Source: Bradysia coprophila
Lineage: Eukaryota > Arthropoda > Insecta > Diptera > Sciaridae
Length of the DNA: 64,000 bases
Direction: 5' to 3'
Assembly: GCF_014529535.1 (NCBI RefSeq)
Contig: NW_023503307.1
Location: forward strand, 1,915,739 to 1,979,738
Part shown: positions 34,681 to 46,800 of the stretch, in pieces
How the letters are laid out: every line of letters begins with the position of its first letter
How positions within the stretch are numbered: position 1 is the first letter of the stretch
Notes under the pieces: model-generated
Databases searched by the model: none
What the model saw: only the letters and a program-made list of their open reading frames with translations
Told to the model about the DNA's origin: nothing
Translations under genes and position numbers: made by a program

Positions 34681-34812
34681 CTTAACAATAGGGAAAATGA
34701 TGTAAATGGTACTTCTTGTGTGAAATTTATCGATCGAGGCGTAACCGAAGTCGGTAAAAAGTAAACACACAAGAAGTACCATTTACATCAATTACCTCAT
34801 TGCCAAGTAAGG
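34681..34812. repeat. foldback hairpin, GATCGAGGC-loop class
   Basis: The arms meet at ATGTAAATGGTACTTCTTGT and its perfect complement, with a weaker outer extension to CTTAACAATAGGG and TTGCCAAGTAAGG. The loop contains GATCGAGGCGTAACCGAAGT. Confidence 0.8.
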
Positions 34813-34857
34813 TATTTTATTTAAAACCTTGAGGTAAAGTTTTCGATCCGTCCATCA

Positions 34858-35955
34858 CACGGTGAGCTTGAAAAAAATTTTATTCGACCTCTCGTGGACA
34901 TGAAATGTGTTTAGTGGTTTTTGTAGAGGGCGGCACCACGAGTAAGAATAACATAACAAGAAAATATTTCGATGGGAAAATTTTTATCTAGATCGATTTT
35001 TCGTTTTTCTGTGCCCTGCAGTAAGCTTCGAAAACTGTTTGGACCCTACTGGTGACTTGTTTGATCACAAAAATATAGTTACTGTTTAGCCTGAGGTCGA
35101 AGCTTTACAGCGATACCAATCATGACATTCATGACTACCAACAAACATCTTTTATGAAGGAAAGTCATTCTGCTATGTCGATGTGAATTTTAAAGGCTGT
35201 ATCATACGTGGATTACTTTTATTTTCTCTTATAAATTATTTTTAGTTATTTTACATAATTTAAGGGGTTAATAAAAGGTCGAAAGAAGATTTTTAACTCG
35301 AAATAGGTTTCTTTGTAAATTGCACCCATGAGTAAATTGCATTATCTCGAGTCAAAAATTAACAAACCTTTCTTTTGTTTCGTTCGTAGTTTCTCCAATA
35401 GTCATTCTAAGCTAATTCTGCAACATTTTAGTTGTTTCCACTAAAAAATGAGACATTATACGAAGAAATTTGGGTGGTGGTTCAGGTGTACCAACAAAGA
35501 TTTTGTCAGAATGAAATCCAAGCTCATCCTTTGACCTTTTATTAACCCCTTAAATTATGTTAATTAACTAAAAAAACTTTTTAAGAGAAAATATAAGTAA
35601 TCCACGTATGATACATCCTTTAAAATTCACATCGACATAGTAGAATGACTTTCCTTCATAAAAGATGTTTGTTGGTAGTCATGAATGTCATGATTGGTAT
35701 CGCTGTAAAGCCTAGACCTCAGGCTAAACAGTAACTATATTTTTGTGATCAAACAAGTCACCAGTAGGTTTGAAACAATTTTCGAAGCTTCCTGCAGGGC
35801 ACAGAAAAACGAAAAATCGATCTAATTAAAAATTTTCCCATCGAAATATTTTCTTGTTATGTTATTCCTACTCGTGCTGCCGCCCTCTACAAAAACCACT
35901 AAAAACATTTCATGTCTACGAGAGGTCAAATAAAAAAAATTTCAAGCTCACCGTG
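34858..35955. repeat. 1.1 kb inverted repeat with 424 bp arms
   Basis: The arms 34858-35281 and 35533-35955 are roughly 95% identical in inverted orientation, starting CACGGTGAGCTTGAAA and ending at GGGTTAATAAAAGGTC, around a loop of about 250 bp. No coding frame is conserved. It may be a large foldback transposon. A transcript across it would form a very long double-stranded RNA. Confidence 0.85.
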
Positions 35956-36840
35956 ATCAGTAAAGTTAACTTTCCCTCACGTTTTTGAATAAAAATACTT
36001 AAACCAACGCACTTCAAGCATGAGTGGTAATCTAAATAGAGTACTGAAATTGGCCAGTGTATCAAACCAATTTTGACATTGTAAAAAAATATGGAAAAAA
36101 CTTTCGTACAAAATAGTTTTCTAGTTGGCAGCTGCCATAAGAAGTACCTTTTGCTTGAAGTCAAAGCCACTTTTAGCTTTTGGGCGCCATCGGGCAATTG
36201 AAAAAATTGGCGCTAAAAAAAGCAAAAATTTTTTAAGGACCTCGGGCGCCATTTTTTTCTGCTCCACTTCGGGCGCCACTGGCATTTGCCCCATATGGAA
36301 AAGGCGGCACTGCTTGAAGTAAATCGCTTAAACCCTTATGCAGTCCATGTATGCTCATCTTCTAACTTGAATAAGGATTCTTCATCTACAGACATAGACA
36401 AACGCTGTGCAACTGTCTTATTCGAATTACATCATGGACGAAAGGCACATAACATCTATTTGTCCCAGTAAGTGGCTAAAAAAAGTTACAAAAAGACAGG
36501 TGGAAATAAAACCAACGATGTAAACTTGACTTCCTACAGTTTACAACCTTGACAAAGAATGCGATCTCCTATTTCGGAAAAAAATACTGTCGTCATAGCA
36601 TCGAGAAACATGACAACACTGTTTTATTACCGGTTTAGTTCAATCATTATGGTTACCTATATCCATCATAACACATTATGTATTTATATGATGTTCCTGA
36701 AACACATAAATTCATCTATGATAATTCAATTAAATAATGTGCCCAACTTTTTTAGTTTAATCAAATAAATTTCAATTTAAATCCATCGCCACAATCTTAA
36801 ACCATATGATTCAATCAAACAATTATTTTTTTTTATTCAT
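35956..36840. repeat. repeat-rich spacer; ACTTCAAGCA family copy 2
   Basis: 36003-36161 resembles the 8.8 kb element (CGCACTTCAAGCATGAGTGG at 36007, TTTTGCTTGAAGT at 36149). Around 36180-36290 the motif GGGCGCCA recurs several times. No gene is recognised. Confidence 0.5.
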
Positions 36841-37436
36841 TTCCAATAAATGTTCATAGATCTCGCTACTAGGTTCAAGAAGAGCGAGAGTATTTCACCA
36901 AAATAAAAAAAGGAGAGCAACAAAAAAAAATTAAACAAAACAGAAGAGGTGTAAAGTGAAGTGGCCGTAAAATCATATTTCGGTTGAAATTAAATTTATT
37001 CGGTGCATTGTGAACGATAAACAATAAAAAAGGCGACGAAATGAATTAGTTTTGTTAAATAGAAACAAATTCTACTCTTTCGGACACCAACGTAATCGGT
37101 TTCGCAAAGCAAAATAGAAGATTAGCAGATTTGTTAACGATTTGTTGTCTGCGGCTTAAAATTAAAAAAAAGACGAGACGCCATCTTAATTTTGATGAAA
37201 TTAATGAAAAATTGATACATTAATTGTGCATTCAAACTCGAATCATTGAATATTGATATTAGCGTGTTCAAATATCAAATCAAATTAAAATTGTGTATTG
37301 ATCGGAGGATTTTACGATTGTTTGACATTCGGTGTGTAGTGAATTTTTCTGTGGAAATTTTACGAACAAAGTTTTTTTGTTTGTCGGTCAAATAACATTT
37401 CTATATGTTTCGCTACTACTGCTCGTCTTGAACAGG
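36841..37436 (+). other. possible non-coding first exon of the Tlk gene
   Basis: A-rich sequence without a long ORF ends at GCTCGTCTTGAACAG followed by GTTAGT, an acceptable donor, 3.4 kb upstream of the first coding exon. The 5' boundary is arbitrary. This is inference only: insect Tlk transcripts usually need a 5' leader exon, but no promoter was verified. Confidence 0.25.
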
Positions 37437-38143
37437 TTAGTTTATTTAGAAAATTTATAAATTTAATGACTTAATGGCTGTGTGTACGAAGTGGACATTA
37501 TGTTTAAATTGATCAAATATAATTAATATTTCGTCGTCCTCTGCAGTCGCATTGATCATCTAATTTAATTTTATGTCACAGAGTGACAGTTAGAAACTCA
37601 TTATTATATTATCATCCTGACCATTTTTTTTTCTCTGTGATTCTGTAATAATAATGAGCTAAAAGTCACACGTCATTACAATTCCTAATTTACGAATCAA
37701 TTTTTGCATTCAGCATTAACGTATTGAACGAAATTGTACAATAAAATCTGAGCAAAATAGAAAATTTGTTTATTAAAAAAATGAAATGGAAAAAGCAACT
37801 GGCTGGACACATTTTGTACGAATAAATTCAATACCCATGTTTTAAGGAGCCTTCCTAGGCGTTGTGCAATTGAAAAAAAAAATCTCTAAAATTCGATGCG
37901 AATGTTAAATATTCCCGCAGGTGAAGGCATAGGTAGTTGAAAATATTTGTGGTTAACGTCTAAATCAGCTGGTTGTTTCAGGTGAAAGTTTTGATTTTCA
38001 CTCGAAACCCCTTGGTGCACTGATTTCTTGGCAACATATAGTTAAAAACAAGTCAGGTCGAAAATTGTTGATTGACATCAAACCCATGATAATGACACTT
38101 TTGTAGATCTTGTGTACTTAACTACCATCAATATATTCTTGAT

Positions 38144-38221
38144 CCGCCCTGTAACAGACCCTAGAAATATCCGCCCTGTACAGACCCTAGAAATTCCGCC
38201 CTGTAACAGACCCTAAAAATT
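38144..38221. repeat. tandem repeat, about 26 bp x 3
   Basis: Three successive copies of CCGCCCTGTAACAGACCCTA plus AAAT differ by single-base changes or deletions. The unit is GC-richer than its surroundings. Confidence 0.85.
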
Positions 38222-38780
38222 GTGTTCAGATGCCCATAGCACGATAATATGTCAAAATCACATGAAATTAAATTTTCAGAAACGCATTTTCATCGACTCC
38301 GACCACTCCGACCCAGTTTCATAGATATGTGTATGTGTGTGTGTGTGGGAGGGGATGCTATTAAATGACTGAGAACATCTTTTTCTCTATTTCGAACAAT
38401 GAAATGTGTATAGCAACAAACCTTCTTTATTTACATTACCGAATTAGCCCTTTACATTAAAATGAATAGGTATACGACGTTACCGACAACGCAATTATTT
38501 ATGTCATTCCATTAAGCATTTTTGTGTAAGCCGTTTCTCACTTTTGCGTTGTTGGAAAATCTTAAACATCGAAAATTAGGGTGAATTCATAATAAAATGA
38601 AAAGGGGCAGAACAGACAAAAAAAAAACCAACGACACACAAAACATACTCAGTGCCATGAAAACAGTATTCGCAGACGTATGACGACGCAGTTATTCTAA
38701 CAGTTTCATAACATGTACGTACATATATATTATGTGCTTTACAAGATGGTGATCTATGCATTTGGTGCTATTGCTATACA

Positions 38781-38897
38781 CAAAGGCGCCGATTTCTATT
38801 TTCGAATAGAGTTTCTCAAACCTGCAAAATACAGTCTTTTCCATTCGAATTTAAGTGTTGCCCAAGCGTCGTAGCAACACCGTATTCGGCGCCTTTG
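38781..38897. repeat. inverted repeat with CAAAGGCGCCGA ends
   Basis: CAAAGGCGCCGA (38781-38792) pairs with TCGGCGCCTTTG (38886-38897). The inner sequences are only weakly symmetric. Possible MITE. Confidence 0.6.
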
Positions 38898-39299
38898 ACT
38901 GTATATATATATCTTATTCGACCATAAATTACTGGTTCAAATTATGGAAATGTATAAACTTCCTCAGCAATATGTTAACAGTGTAGTTAAAAAACAAAAA
39001 TTATTGGAATGTCAATTGCAAAATGCAAAATGTTAGATCAATGATAAAGATAAGAATCATTGAAAATTGAAAATTTTAATTGTTGGACAGTAAATTACGT
39101 TGACACATTGGACAATAATTTTGATAATAATAGTAATAATCAGGTTGATACGAATGGTTAACCTTTCAGAAACGGCCAATCATCGGTTGACGACCACATT
39201 TAGCGATGATGTGTTCTTTTGTAGTAAAATTAAAGGTTAAATGAATGACATTACAGATTTTGTGCGAAACACAGGGCCTGTTATCAGGACATTTACTTA

Positions 39300-39581
39300 C
39301 TATTTACTTATTGGCCTGGGGTAATGATCAATACCTGAACACATTTTAATTGAACCGACTGCTAGTGATGATTCTTCGAGAGCAAAACATTCTTCAGAAC
39401 TATGAGGTGTTTTGCAGCTAAGAGCCACTGTAGACAAACAAGTGTAACAAATAATCGACAACAGATTACAATTTCCCTTACTTGTGAAATCTGCAGAGTC
39501 TCTAATGATCGAGTTTTTGCTCTTTATTTCTTTGACACTTAGATTATTGTGGTATTGCATTCGTTGTAATGGGCCGTCCAC
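39300..39581 (-). CDS. possible cysteine-rich (Ly6-like) exon
   Basis: The minus-strand open frame contains IICYTCLSTVALSCKTPHSS followed by EEC and KMCSG, with a GT donor after CAG near 39347. The CYxC-xS start and cysteine spacing resemble the first half of a Ly6/uPAR three-finger domain. Just downstream (39297-39175), after the in-frame stop, another frame reads CPDNRPCVSHKIC and AKCGRQP. I could not join these parts with consistent splice phases, and no signal-peptide exon was found. Coincidence is quite possible. Confidence 0.22.
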   Translation of the reverse strand: MDGPLQRMQYHNNLSVKEIKSKNSIIRDSADFTSKGNCNLLSIICYTCLSTVALSCKTPHSSEECFALEESSLAVGSIKMCSGIDHYPRPISK

Positions 39582-40144
39582 AAAGGATCTGCGCTATTTT
39601 TTTTATCATTGATTCTTCTGCACTTTTTATTTGTACAATATACCTACCACTTGGAGCCCCTCATTTAGTTTAGATATCATCCATCAATTACCTGACGTTT
39701 TTTCAGCGCTGTCGTTAAAATTAAAACTTTACCAACTATAGGAGCACGCGAAACATAAGTTTAATCTGGAATATGACGGGTAACGTTTGTATTTTTCGTG
39801 ATTACTGAATTTACTCGGACTTAAGACCAATTCCCATTGAAAAAATTGCCAACGTTTAAGGTTATGTGTTTTCTCTGTCGGCAGCTTCTTACACATTCAC
39901 TTTCTTTAAGATTCGAACTACTACTCGCTCATTATTGCATTTGATACCGCTAACAATAGATTATTTTGTAATTCAACGGTCAGCTGTTTATTTGTATTAG
40001 ATGACTTGGCGCACAAAACATTACGCTCTGTGTTTCTCAATTTTCACAATTTTGTCATATTTGGCAAACTTTTATTGTTGGAGCAAATGTCTGTGCTTTA
40101 ATAATGATCAACACAGAATATAATTTCGTGTTAGTCACTAATTA

Positions 40145-40325
40145 TATTTACGTGTTGCGGCATGTTTCATTTTCATTTACATTGCCTAATCACATAAAGC
40201 ATTGTACTTACGAGGTTCCAAGTTGTTATTTGACAAGTGGGGAATACAGCCCTCCCCTTCGGATCGGGCTGTAACACCCCACTTATCAAATACACAACTT
40301 GGAACCTCGGACGTAATATACTATT
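40145..40325 (+). repeat. foldback element, CTTCGG-loop class, intact copy
   Basis: The arms 40211-40247 and 40274-40309 (GAGGTTCCAAGTTGTTATTT and its complement) enclose CCTCCCCTTCGGATCGGGCT. The left flank (ACGTGTTGCGGCATG, TTTACATTGCCTAATCAC) is shared with the copy in the CUB gene intron at 13315-13480. Confidence 0.8.
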
Positions 40326-40869
40326 ACTGACAACAAATTAATGTTCCCTCGGGAACCTCCTGGTTTCGCGATTGTTTCCTGTTTCCATTGTAAATTTCTC
40401 TAGCAAGCATATTCAACCTGGATTTTATTAGAAAACGGTCAAAAGTATGCAATGACCTCCGGTAATAAAGTAAAAGATTTTGTATCAAAAGCGATTCTTT
40501 TAACAAAGAAGGTAACAGATTCAATCTGCTGTTTCTTAAAGATTTACATTTAATTTATATGTCACGCTCACGCTTTTTACAGGTAAAGGGTTGCTGATTA
40601 TTATATATGTAGCGTTTCAAAATATTCCAACAGAGCGAGAAAGCCAATATTTATTTCTATATTTTCGTACGGAATGTCTCCATTGAGATTCCGGTCGCTT
40701 ATTCCAGAATTCAAAAATTCATACGTTTCTTGTTGGTATTTGTTTCTTACATTAAAAATTACTTATAAGCTTTCAACCATAGTTCATGTTAAAATTCAAT
40801 TAATTTTAATAAGCACTGAACAACTGGTTAACTTTCTATTTATTTTTACAAAATTTTCTTCTTTTTCAG
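40326..40869. other. no gene seen; intron upstream of the Tlk exon
   Basis: AT-rich, with a pyrimidine-rich tract running into the acceptor at 40868-40869. The open frame at 40324-40524 (minus) shows no domain. Confidence 0.4.
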
Positions 40870-43800
40870 TTGCGGATGGAGAAAACTTGTATCCCAAGGG
40901 ATGAATGAGCTGCGCAACTTTAGAGGTGGAGGTAAGTGCAGTAAATTAAATTTAAGGATTTATCTGTTTTGTAATAATGAAAGTCCGACAATGTCTCGAG
41001 TTACAAAATCTAGATAGAGCAGGGTTGATTTTCAATGAAAACCCGGCTTCCAAAATTCATCCACAACCAATACTTTTTTGTCGGTAAACTTTTTGAAAAC
41101 GGTAAAACAAAGCGCTAGAATACACTCGGTAAATTTTGCTGAGGTGCAGAATTATGAGCAGCTGCTATTGTTGCATCAGATGTTTATTGTCACTAAATAT
41201 CTCTTATTCTACTAAATCTCACTCATTTCGCTAAGTTTCTCTAAATTTTACTAATTTCATTAAATTTCTCTAATTTTTCACTAAATTCGTCAAAATGTTT
41301 TGTGATATTAGGTCCTGAACTGCACTCCAGTGAAATTTACACACGGAATAATTGATTAATTCTGTTACTTCTTTTGCTGAAAGCATTGCCAAATATTTGA
41401 CAAAATTCGTGGTCGATAACAGAAGATGGATATCGATTCGCAAATATTGCTTGTTTGTGTTGATCAAGCCAATGTTTCAAAGTCCAACAAAATCATTTTG
41501 TTTTTTTCTTCTTCTTTTGCTATACGTAAAGTTCGAACCTAAATGACGTGTACATGTGATCCCGAAGCTTGAGAGAAGTCTTACGAATAAGCTGTTTCAT
41601 AAAAATTTAATTCAATTGTAATAAAAGTCCTTTCCCATCCATCCCTAGCCGATCGGTAATAAAGATGTTGCGGGAAAAGCGCGAACGATAAATCATTACT
41701 CATTCAGGATTAATACATCGAAACCTCCCTTTCTCGATGAAAGTATTTCCTTCTTTTGGTCCCCTAGTCTTGTTCTCATCAAACAGAATTTGAAAAAAAA
41801 AATCCCGGAAGCCAGGATCTCATTGCCCTATTAACACCAGCGTTTAATAAATTAGTTTTCGTTTTGTTGCAATATTTAATTTACAAAGTCTGTGTATCGC
41901 CATGCACAGTCAAACAATTTTGCATATAGATTGCACACATCAGCATACAGATTGATATGAGACAGATTTATAGCTTAACAGGTTTTCGAGATATGACCTG
42001 TTGAGCATCAGCCATGCATATAATACACATAAAAATGTGTACGTACTACGATCGGCACTTTTATATGAGCAATTATAAATTTTAATTTTTTTTACTTCTC
42101 CGATTTCGTTTTTCTGTTCCCTCACATCCACTGCTAGTATTCACTGGATCATACCGTATTCAGTCATATCATGTCCGACTCTCTATTAATAGTTAATAAA
42201 CAAACTTATACCACGCATTAATGTAAGTCTCCAAAATCGTGGAACGGTTGCTTTTTTCAAATTAGAATTTGTGTAATTTATCTGTACAATTGACATTTGC
42301 GGCTTGATACAGTACATTGAGAGTAGTACAAGGTACCAAGTAACTAATCAATAAAAGAAACCCTCGATTAAACCGTCTGCTTAGCGACCATCTAAGAGAA
42401 AAATGCTGTGGTATTCCAATTTTTGGAATAGTAAACGAGAGAATAAATGTTTTCAACATAAAGATTTCGTTAACTGTACGTACACTTTTAGATTTCATAT
42501 CGAAAATGTGTGTACAAATAATCACACTGTATACGTACACCACATTTAAATGATCATCTCAACATCATCACGATTCATTGAATCTGAATGTGATATTAAT
42601 TCACGTTGTGTAAAATTGTAACTACTCACTGAAAATATTTGTGTTTAAAAGTTTTAATTAAACGTTTCCACCAGTGGAGTTTATATTTAGAATATTTATT
42701 TGTACTTCGTAAAACATCATCATACAATACAAGATTATTTGAATGATCATTTGTGCCACATTTTTGAATGTTTTTTTTTCTGCAGTGATTTGTGCTCAGT
42801 TACGGTTTCTATACGGCATTGTGTTTAGATGATTGTAGCAAAGCTATGTTGTACACTGTTAGTAAAATCTTACTTTGTTAAGTTTTTGTTTTGTTTTAAC
42901 AATTTAATGAGAAAAAACAACATCTCAAAATTTTGAGCCTACACAGAGCCATAACGACCATTTGTCGAAGCCTTATTTGTACGAATAACTAGTGCATCTC
43001 CATAATAATATTAGCAATTAGCAATTTTCTGGACACCAGTGTATCAAATTGTTAATTTCCTAATTCGTTTGAAACAGATCTAAATACTGTTTTTGACAAT
43101 CTTTTGAATGAATAATGATATTGATTATGTTAATACTCTAATACTAATTATGCATGCCGTTAGGTTTTAACATAATTGAAATGCAATTTCGATTAAATTT
43201 AGATATTTTGTGGTTATGAATTATGTACAGCTATAATTATCACTTAACGAACTTTTCTTTTTCCCAAATGAGGGGACACAGCTTGGTCGAAGGTCTCATG
43301 TAATTTGTCTCGGTGCAATCATCATTTATGATCCTGATTAACTGTTTTTTTTAATAAAACTAGGATCTTATTGAGAATTAACTCTCCAGGAACTATAGGG
43401 TTCCAAGGGATTCTCTCGAGGGGTAACCGACTCGGGAAATTGACTACACACCCTCAAAGGAATTGCCGGAGTATCCGGTAAATAATTGGAATTGATGGAA
43501 TTGACCGGAATTGATCGGAATTGACCGGAATTGATAGGAATTGACTGGAAATATGTGGAATTGTAAGGAATTGAAAGTAAATGAGAGTAAATGCTGATAA
43601 GTGTGATTATCGGAAAGAAGGACCAGCGAATGCAAAACCACACTATTTCCTTTTTGTTTTAATTTTAAAAGCTCCCGCACAATAAATAACAGTGTACAGT
43701 GTTGATCAGTTCCATTTTAGAACAAGTCCAACGTTCTTTTATGTTCAAAATATGCACACTGAAGGATTCTTCTTCAGAGGATTCTTGTGAGTCAGATGCG

Positions 43801-46800
43801 GAAGAGTTTGAGCCGCAACAAACAAGTGAATATTCGTCGGGGGAAACCAAATTTACAAAAAAATGCATCACCGACAATATCATCTATTCCATCAACTTTT
43901 CAAAAGCCTAAAATCTTACGATGTCGATCACTTGAGCGAAACAAAAAATTGAGTGCTTTGGCTTTTGCTGACGTGTGCTGAACAAATCCATTTCCTGTCG
44001 AGGTACGAACAACGTTTTGTGCATCGGACAACTGAAATAGACAAAACACAGCAATTTACTTGAAAACACACACACTTCACATTCACCATATTAAATTTAA
44101 TCAATCGTATAGTCATAGAAAAAATCATGTAATTCTTTTCCCGCACCATAAATCGTAAAGAAATAAAGTTTTTTTCTTGCCTAGGACATAAATTACGGAA
44201 TTTTTCTCGTAACTTAGGCCCTCAGCATGAAAAGTTGTATACGCATCTGTTGTGGACGGTTTATTTTAGGCACTTTCGCTTGTCGCCCTCACTTCGTTCG
44301 CGCTACAATCGGCGAAATTGCCTAAAATATACCGTCCACAACATATACGTAAATAACTATTCCTGCACGATATATAGTTTTGGAAAAACTGACATTTCTT
44401 AATGAAAAATCATGGCAAAATATGTCGTATTTCAGTTGTCGGATGCACAAAAGTTTTTTCGTCATTTCCTAGCTTGGTACGAAAAATACTATTTATCTAA
44501 AATAAACAAATGATGTGCGATGTGAAATCATTTTAAACAAAACTGCAGTCAATTGGACGGTTTAATCTAAATTGAAATTGAAAAATCTCTTCTAAAAGTA
44601 TGAGTAAAAATTAAAGATTCTAACAAAATGAGTCACAAATGTAGGACAACATAGTTGTTCCAAATTTTATCTTGATATAATCTCACGATTCTTTTTCCAA
44701 AATTCTTAAGGGTTTAACTTTGACTTTAAATTTATATCTATTTGAAAGTATCGAGCAATTATTTCGAAAATTAGTGGATTTGAAGGAATTGATTGAAATT
44801 ATAGGAATTGAAGGGCGAATCCAGCAAGTAGTGGTGTTAATCCGTTAATTAAAGAAATAAAAGGAATTAAGAGCAATTAAAAGGAATTGACAGGAAGTAC
44901 CTTTAGAAATTGAAAGGGTATTGAAAGGGAATTGAAAGGGAATTGAAAGAAATTGAAAGGAATTGAACGGAATTGAAAGGAAATAGAGCGAATCCGGCAA
45001 TTAGACGAGTTGGTCCGGTAATTGAGGTAATTAAGCGGAATTGAAAGGAATTAGAAATTGATTTGCCACCATTTTGGCCAGTCGGTTACCCCTCGGATTC
45101 TCTTTAATTTCAACACACCAAAATCAGCACTATTTTTTGGAAGGCTAATTTGTATATCCCTGGACAGGTCTTGCTCTTGGTCTTGATTTTCAAACAAGAA
45201 ATAGCTTTTTTAATACTGCTGGACAGGACATGGATAACTTGAAAGGCTCTCTGGGTTTACATTAGATTGATGACATGTATCAAGTTTACTGAGGCTTCAG
45301 AATTTTTCCGAAGGTCAAATTTTTTGGCGCATATAGTCAAACGTTTCGGAACTAACTTTCCAATGATATGACAGATATCCATGTCCGATTTTTAGCCCCG
45401 TACGAAGTACAAAGGGGCTTATAGGATTACGATGCCGTGTGTAATTGATGGAATTCGAAGCAGACGGTAAGGGCAAAGTGTTTGCCTATGTTCATAGATA
45501 ACGAATCCGTAATAATAATTTTGTCTGTCCGTCACGTCGATATCTTGAGTAAATCAATTTTTTTTCCCCTGAAAGGTGAAAGTGAGGCTAAGTTCGAAGA
45601 TGGGCATATTCGGGTCGGCCCCTAGTGAGTTAGGGCCACCTAAGTGTTTTAAGGTCTTTTGGGGATATCTACCGCAAAATAAACGATGGAAATGTAAATG
45701 AAACGGCAAACGATAGGTATTGTCGATACCAATTGAGGAAAAAAAAGTTCATTCAAATCGGTTGAATGGACCGTGAGTTAGGGCCTTAGAAGTGAAAGGC
45801 TACTCGGCCCTATGTGTATTTTGCATATAACTCGGGTAAATTTCATCCGTTTTTCGTAATTTTTGTTTCATTTGAAAGGTATCCGAACACCGAATATAAT
45901 GTTGTTGAAAAAAAATGGGTCCTTGGACTAAGGCCGCTATTAGGGCCCTATGTGTATTTTACATATAACTCGAGTAAATTTCATCCGTTTTTCGTAATTT
46001 TTGTTTCATTTGGAAGGTAATCATTGAGTACTAATCAAAGGCCGAATAGAATGTTGTTGAAAAAAATTTGGGTCCTCGGACCTATGTGTATTTATAGTCA
46101 ATAAATTAAAATTTTAGGGCCATTTGAAATTTTTGTTACATTTGAAAAGAACGTCGTAAGGGGCTTCGTAATTGCGCTACGCGCAATTTCTAAGTCATAA
46201 TAATTTTACTTTAACTACATTAACGGGCGCAACAGGCTTACGGTCAAAGTAGGGTGACAGACGCACTAGGCTCACGTACACAATAGATATACGGATTTGT
46301 ACGGGGCTCAGTCGCAGCAAACGCTCCGACTGTTCTGATGGCTCGTTCCTGTGGGAATGCAACCGGTACTAAATAAAAACATTTTTGCGTGTTTTAAACG
46401 GTGGTACACATGTTACTGGTACATAGAAAATGTCTGAAACCCGTTCTGAAGGTCTGACACCAAACCCTCCACCAATCCAGGAATATACAAATCCACGTTC
46501 AAAACAGTGCTGATTCAGATGCAGACGAGTAGCCCGTTTCTTTTTGTCATTCGGTTCTACTTGATTCTACTTTTACTGCGTATTGCAACTTAAAATAAAT
46601 TTTTTCCAGTATCGAAAAGAGAAATGAAAAATAGAACACAGACGACCTTAGAAAGGACTTCCACCCTAAAAACCAAAACCACTTTCAAAACAATTCTTCG
46701 AAGCTTGTGTGGCTAGTGGGAGGTGATCCAAAAGCGAAAATTAGCACTTTTCTTACAAAAATTACTCCAGTTAGACGAGCCGTGCAGGGTCGTGTGGGTT

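Larger units (their letters stand above)
37437..39271. other. non-coding, probable Tlk leader intron
   Basis: No exons recognised. It contains the tandem repeat at 38144-38221, a GT-rich microsatellite near 38330-38350 and the inverted repeat at 38781-38897. Confidence 0.4.

Noticed and set aside
43368..43680. Overlapping frames rich in NSxQF/IPxNS repeats
   Set aside because: They translate the GGAATTGA iterations of the 1.68 kb element.
45814..46020. Frame with two copies of a YNS.KFHPFFVIFVSF motif
   Set aside because: It reads through a direct DNA duplication in a repeat element; no protein family is suggested.
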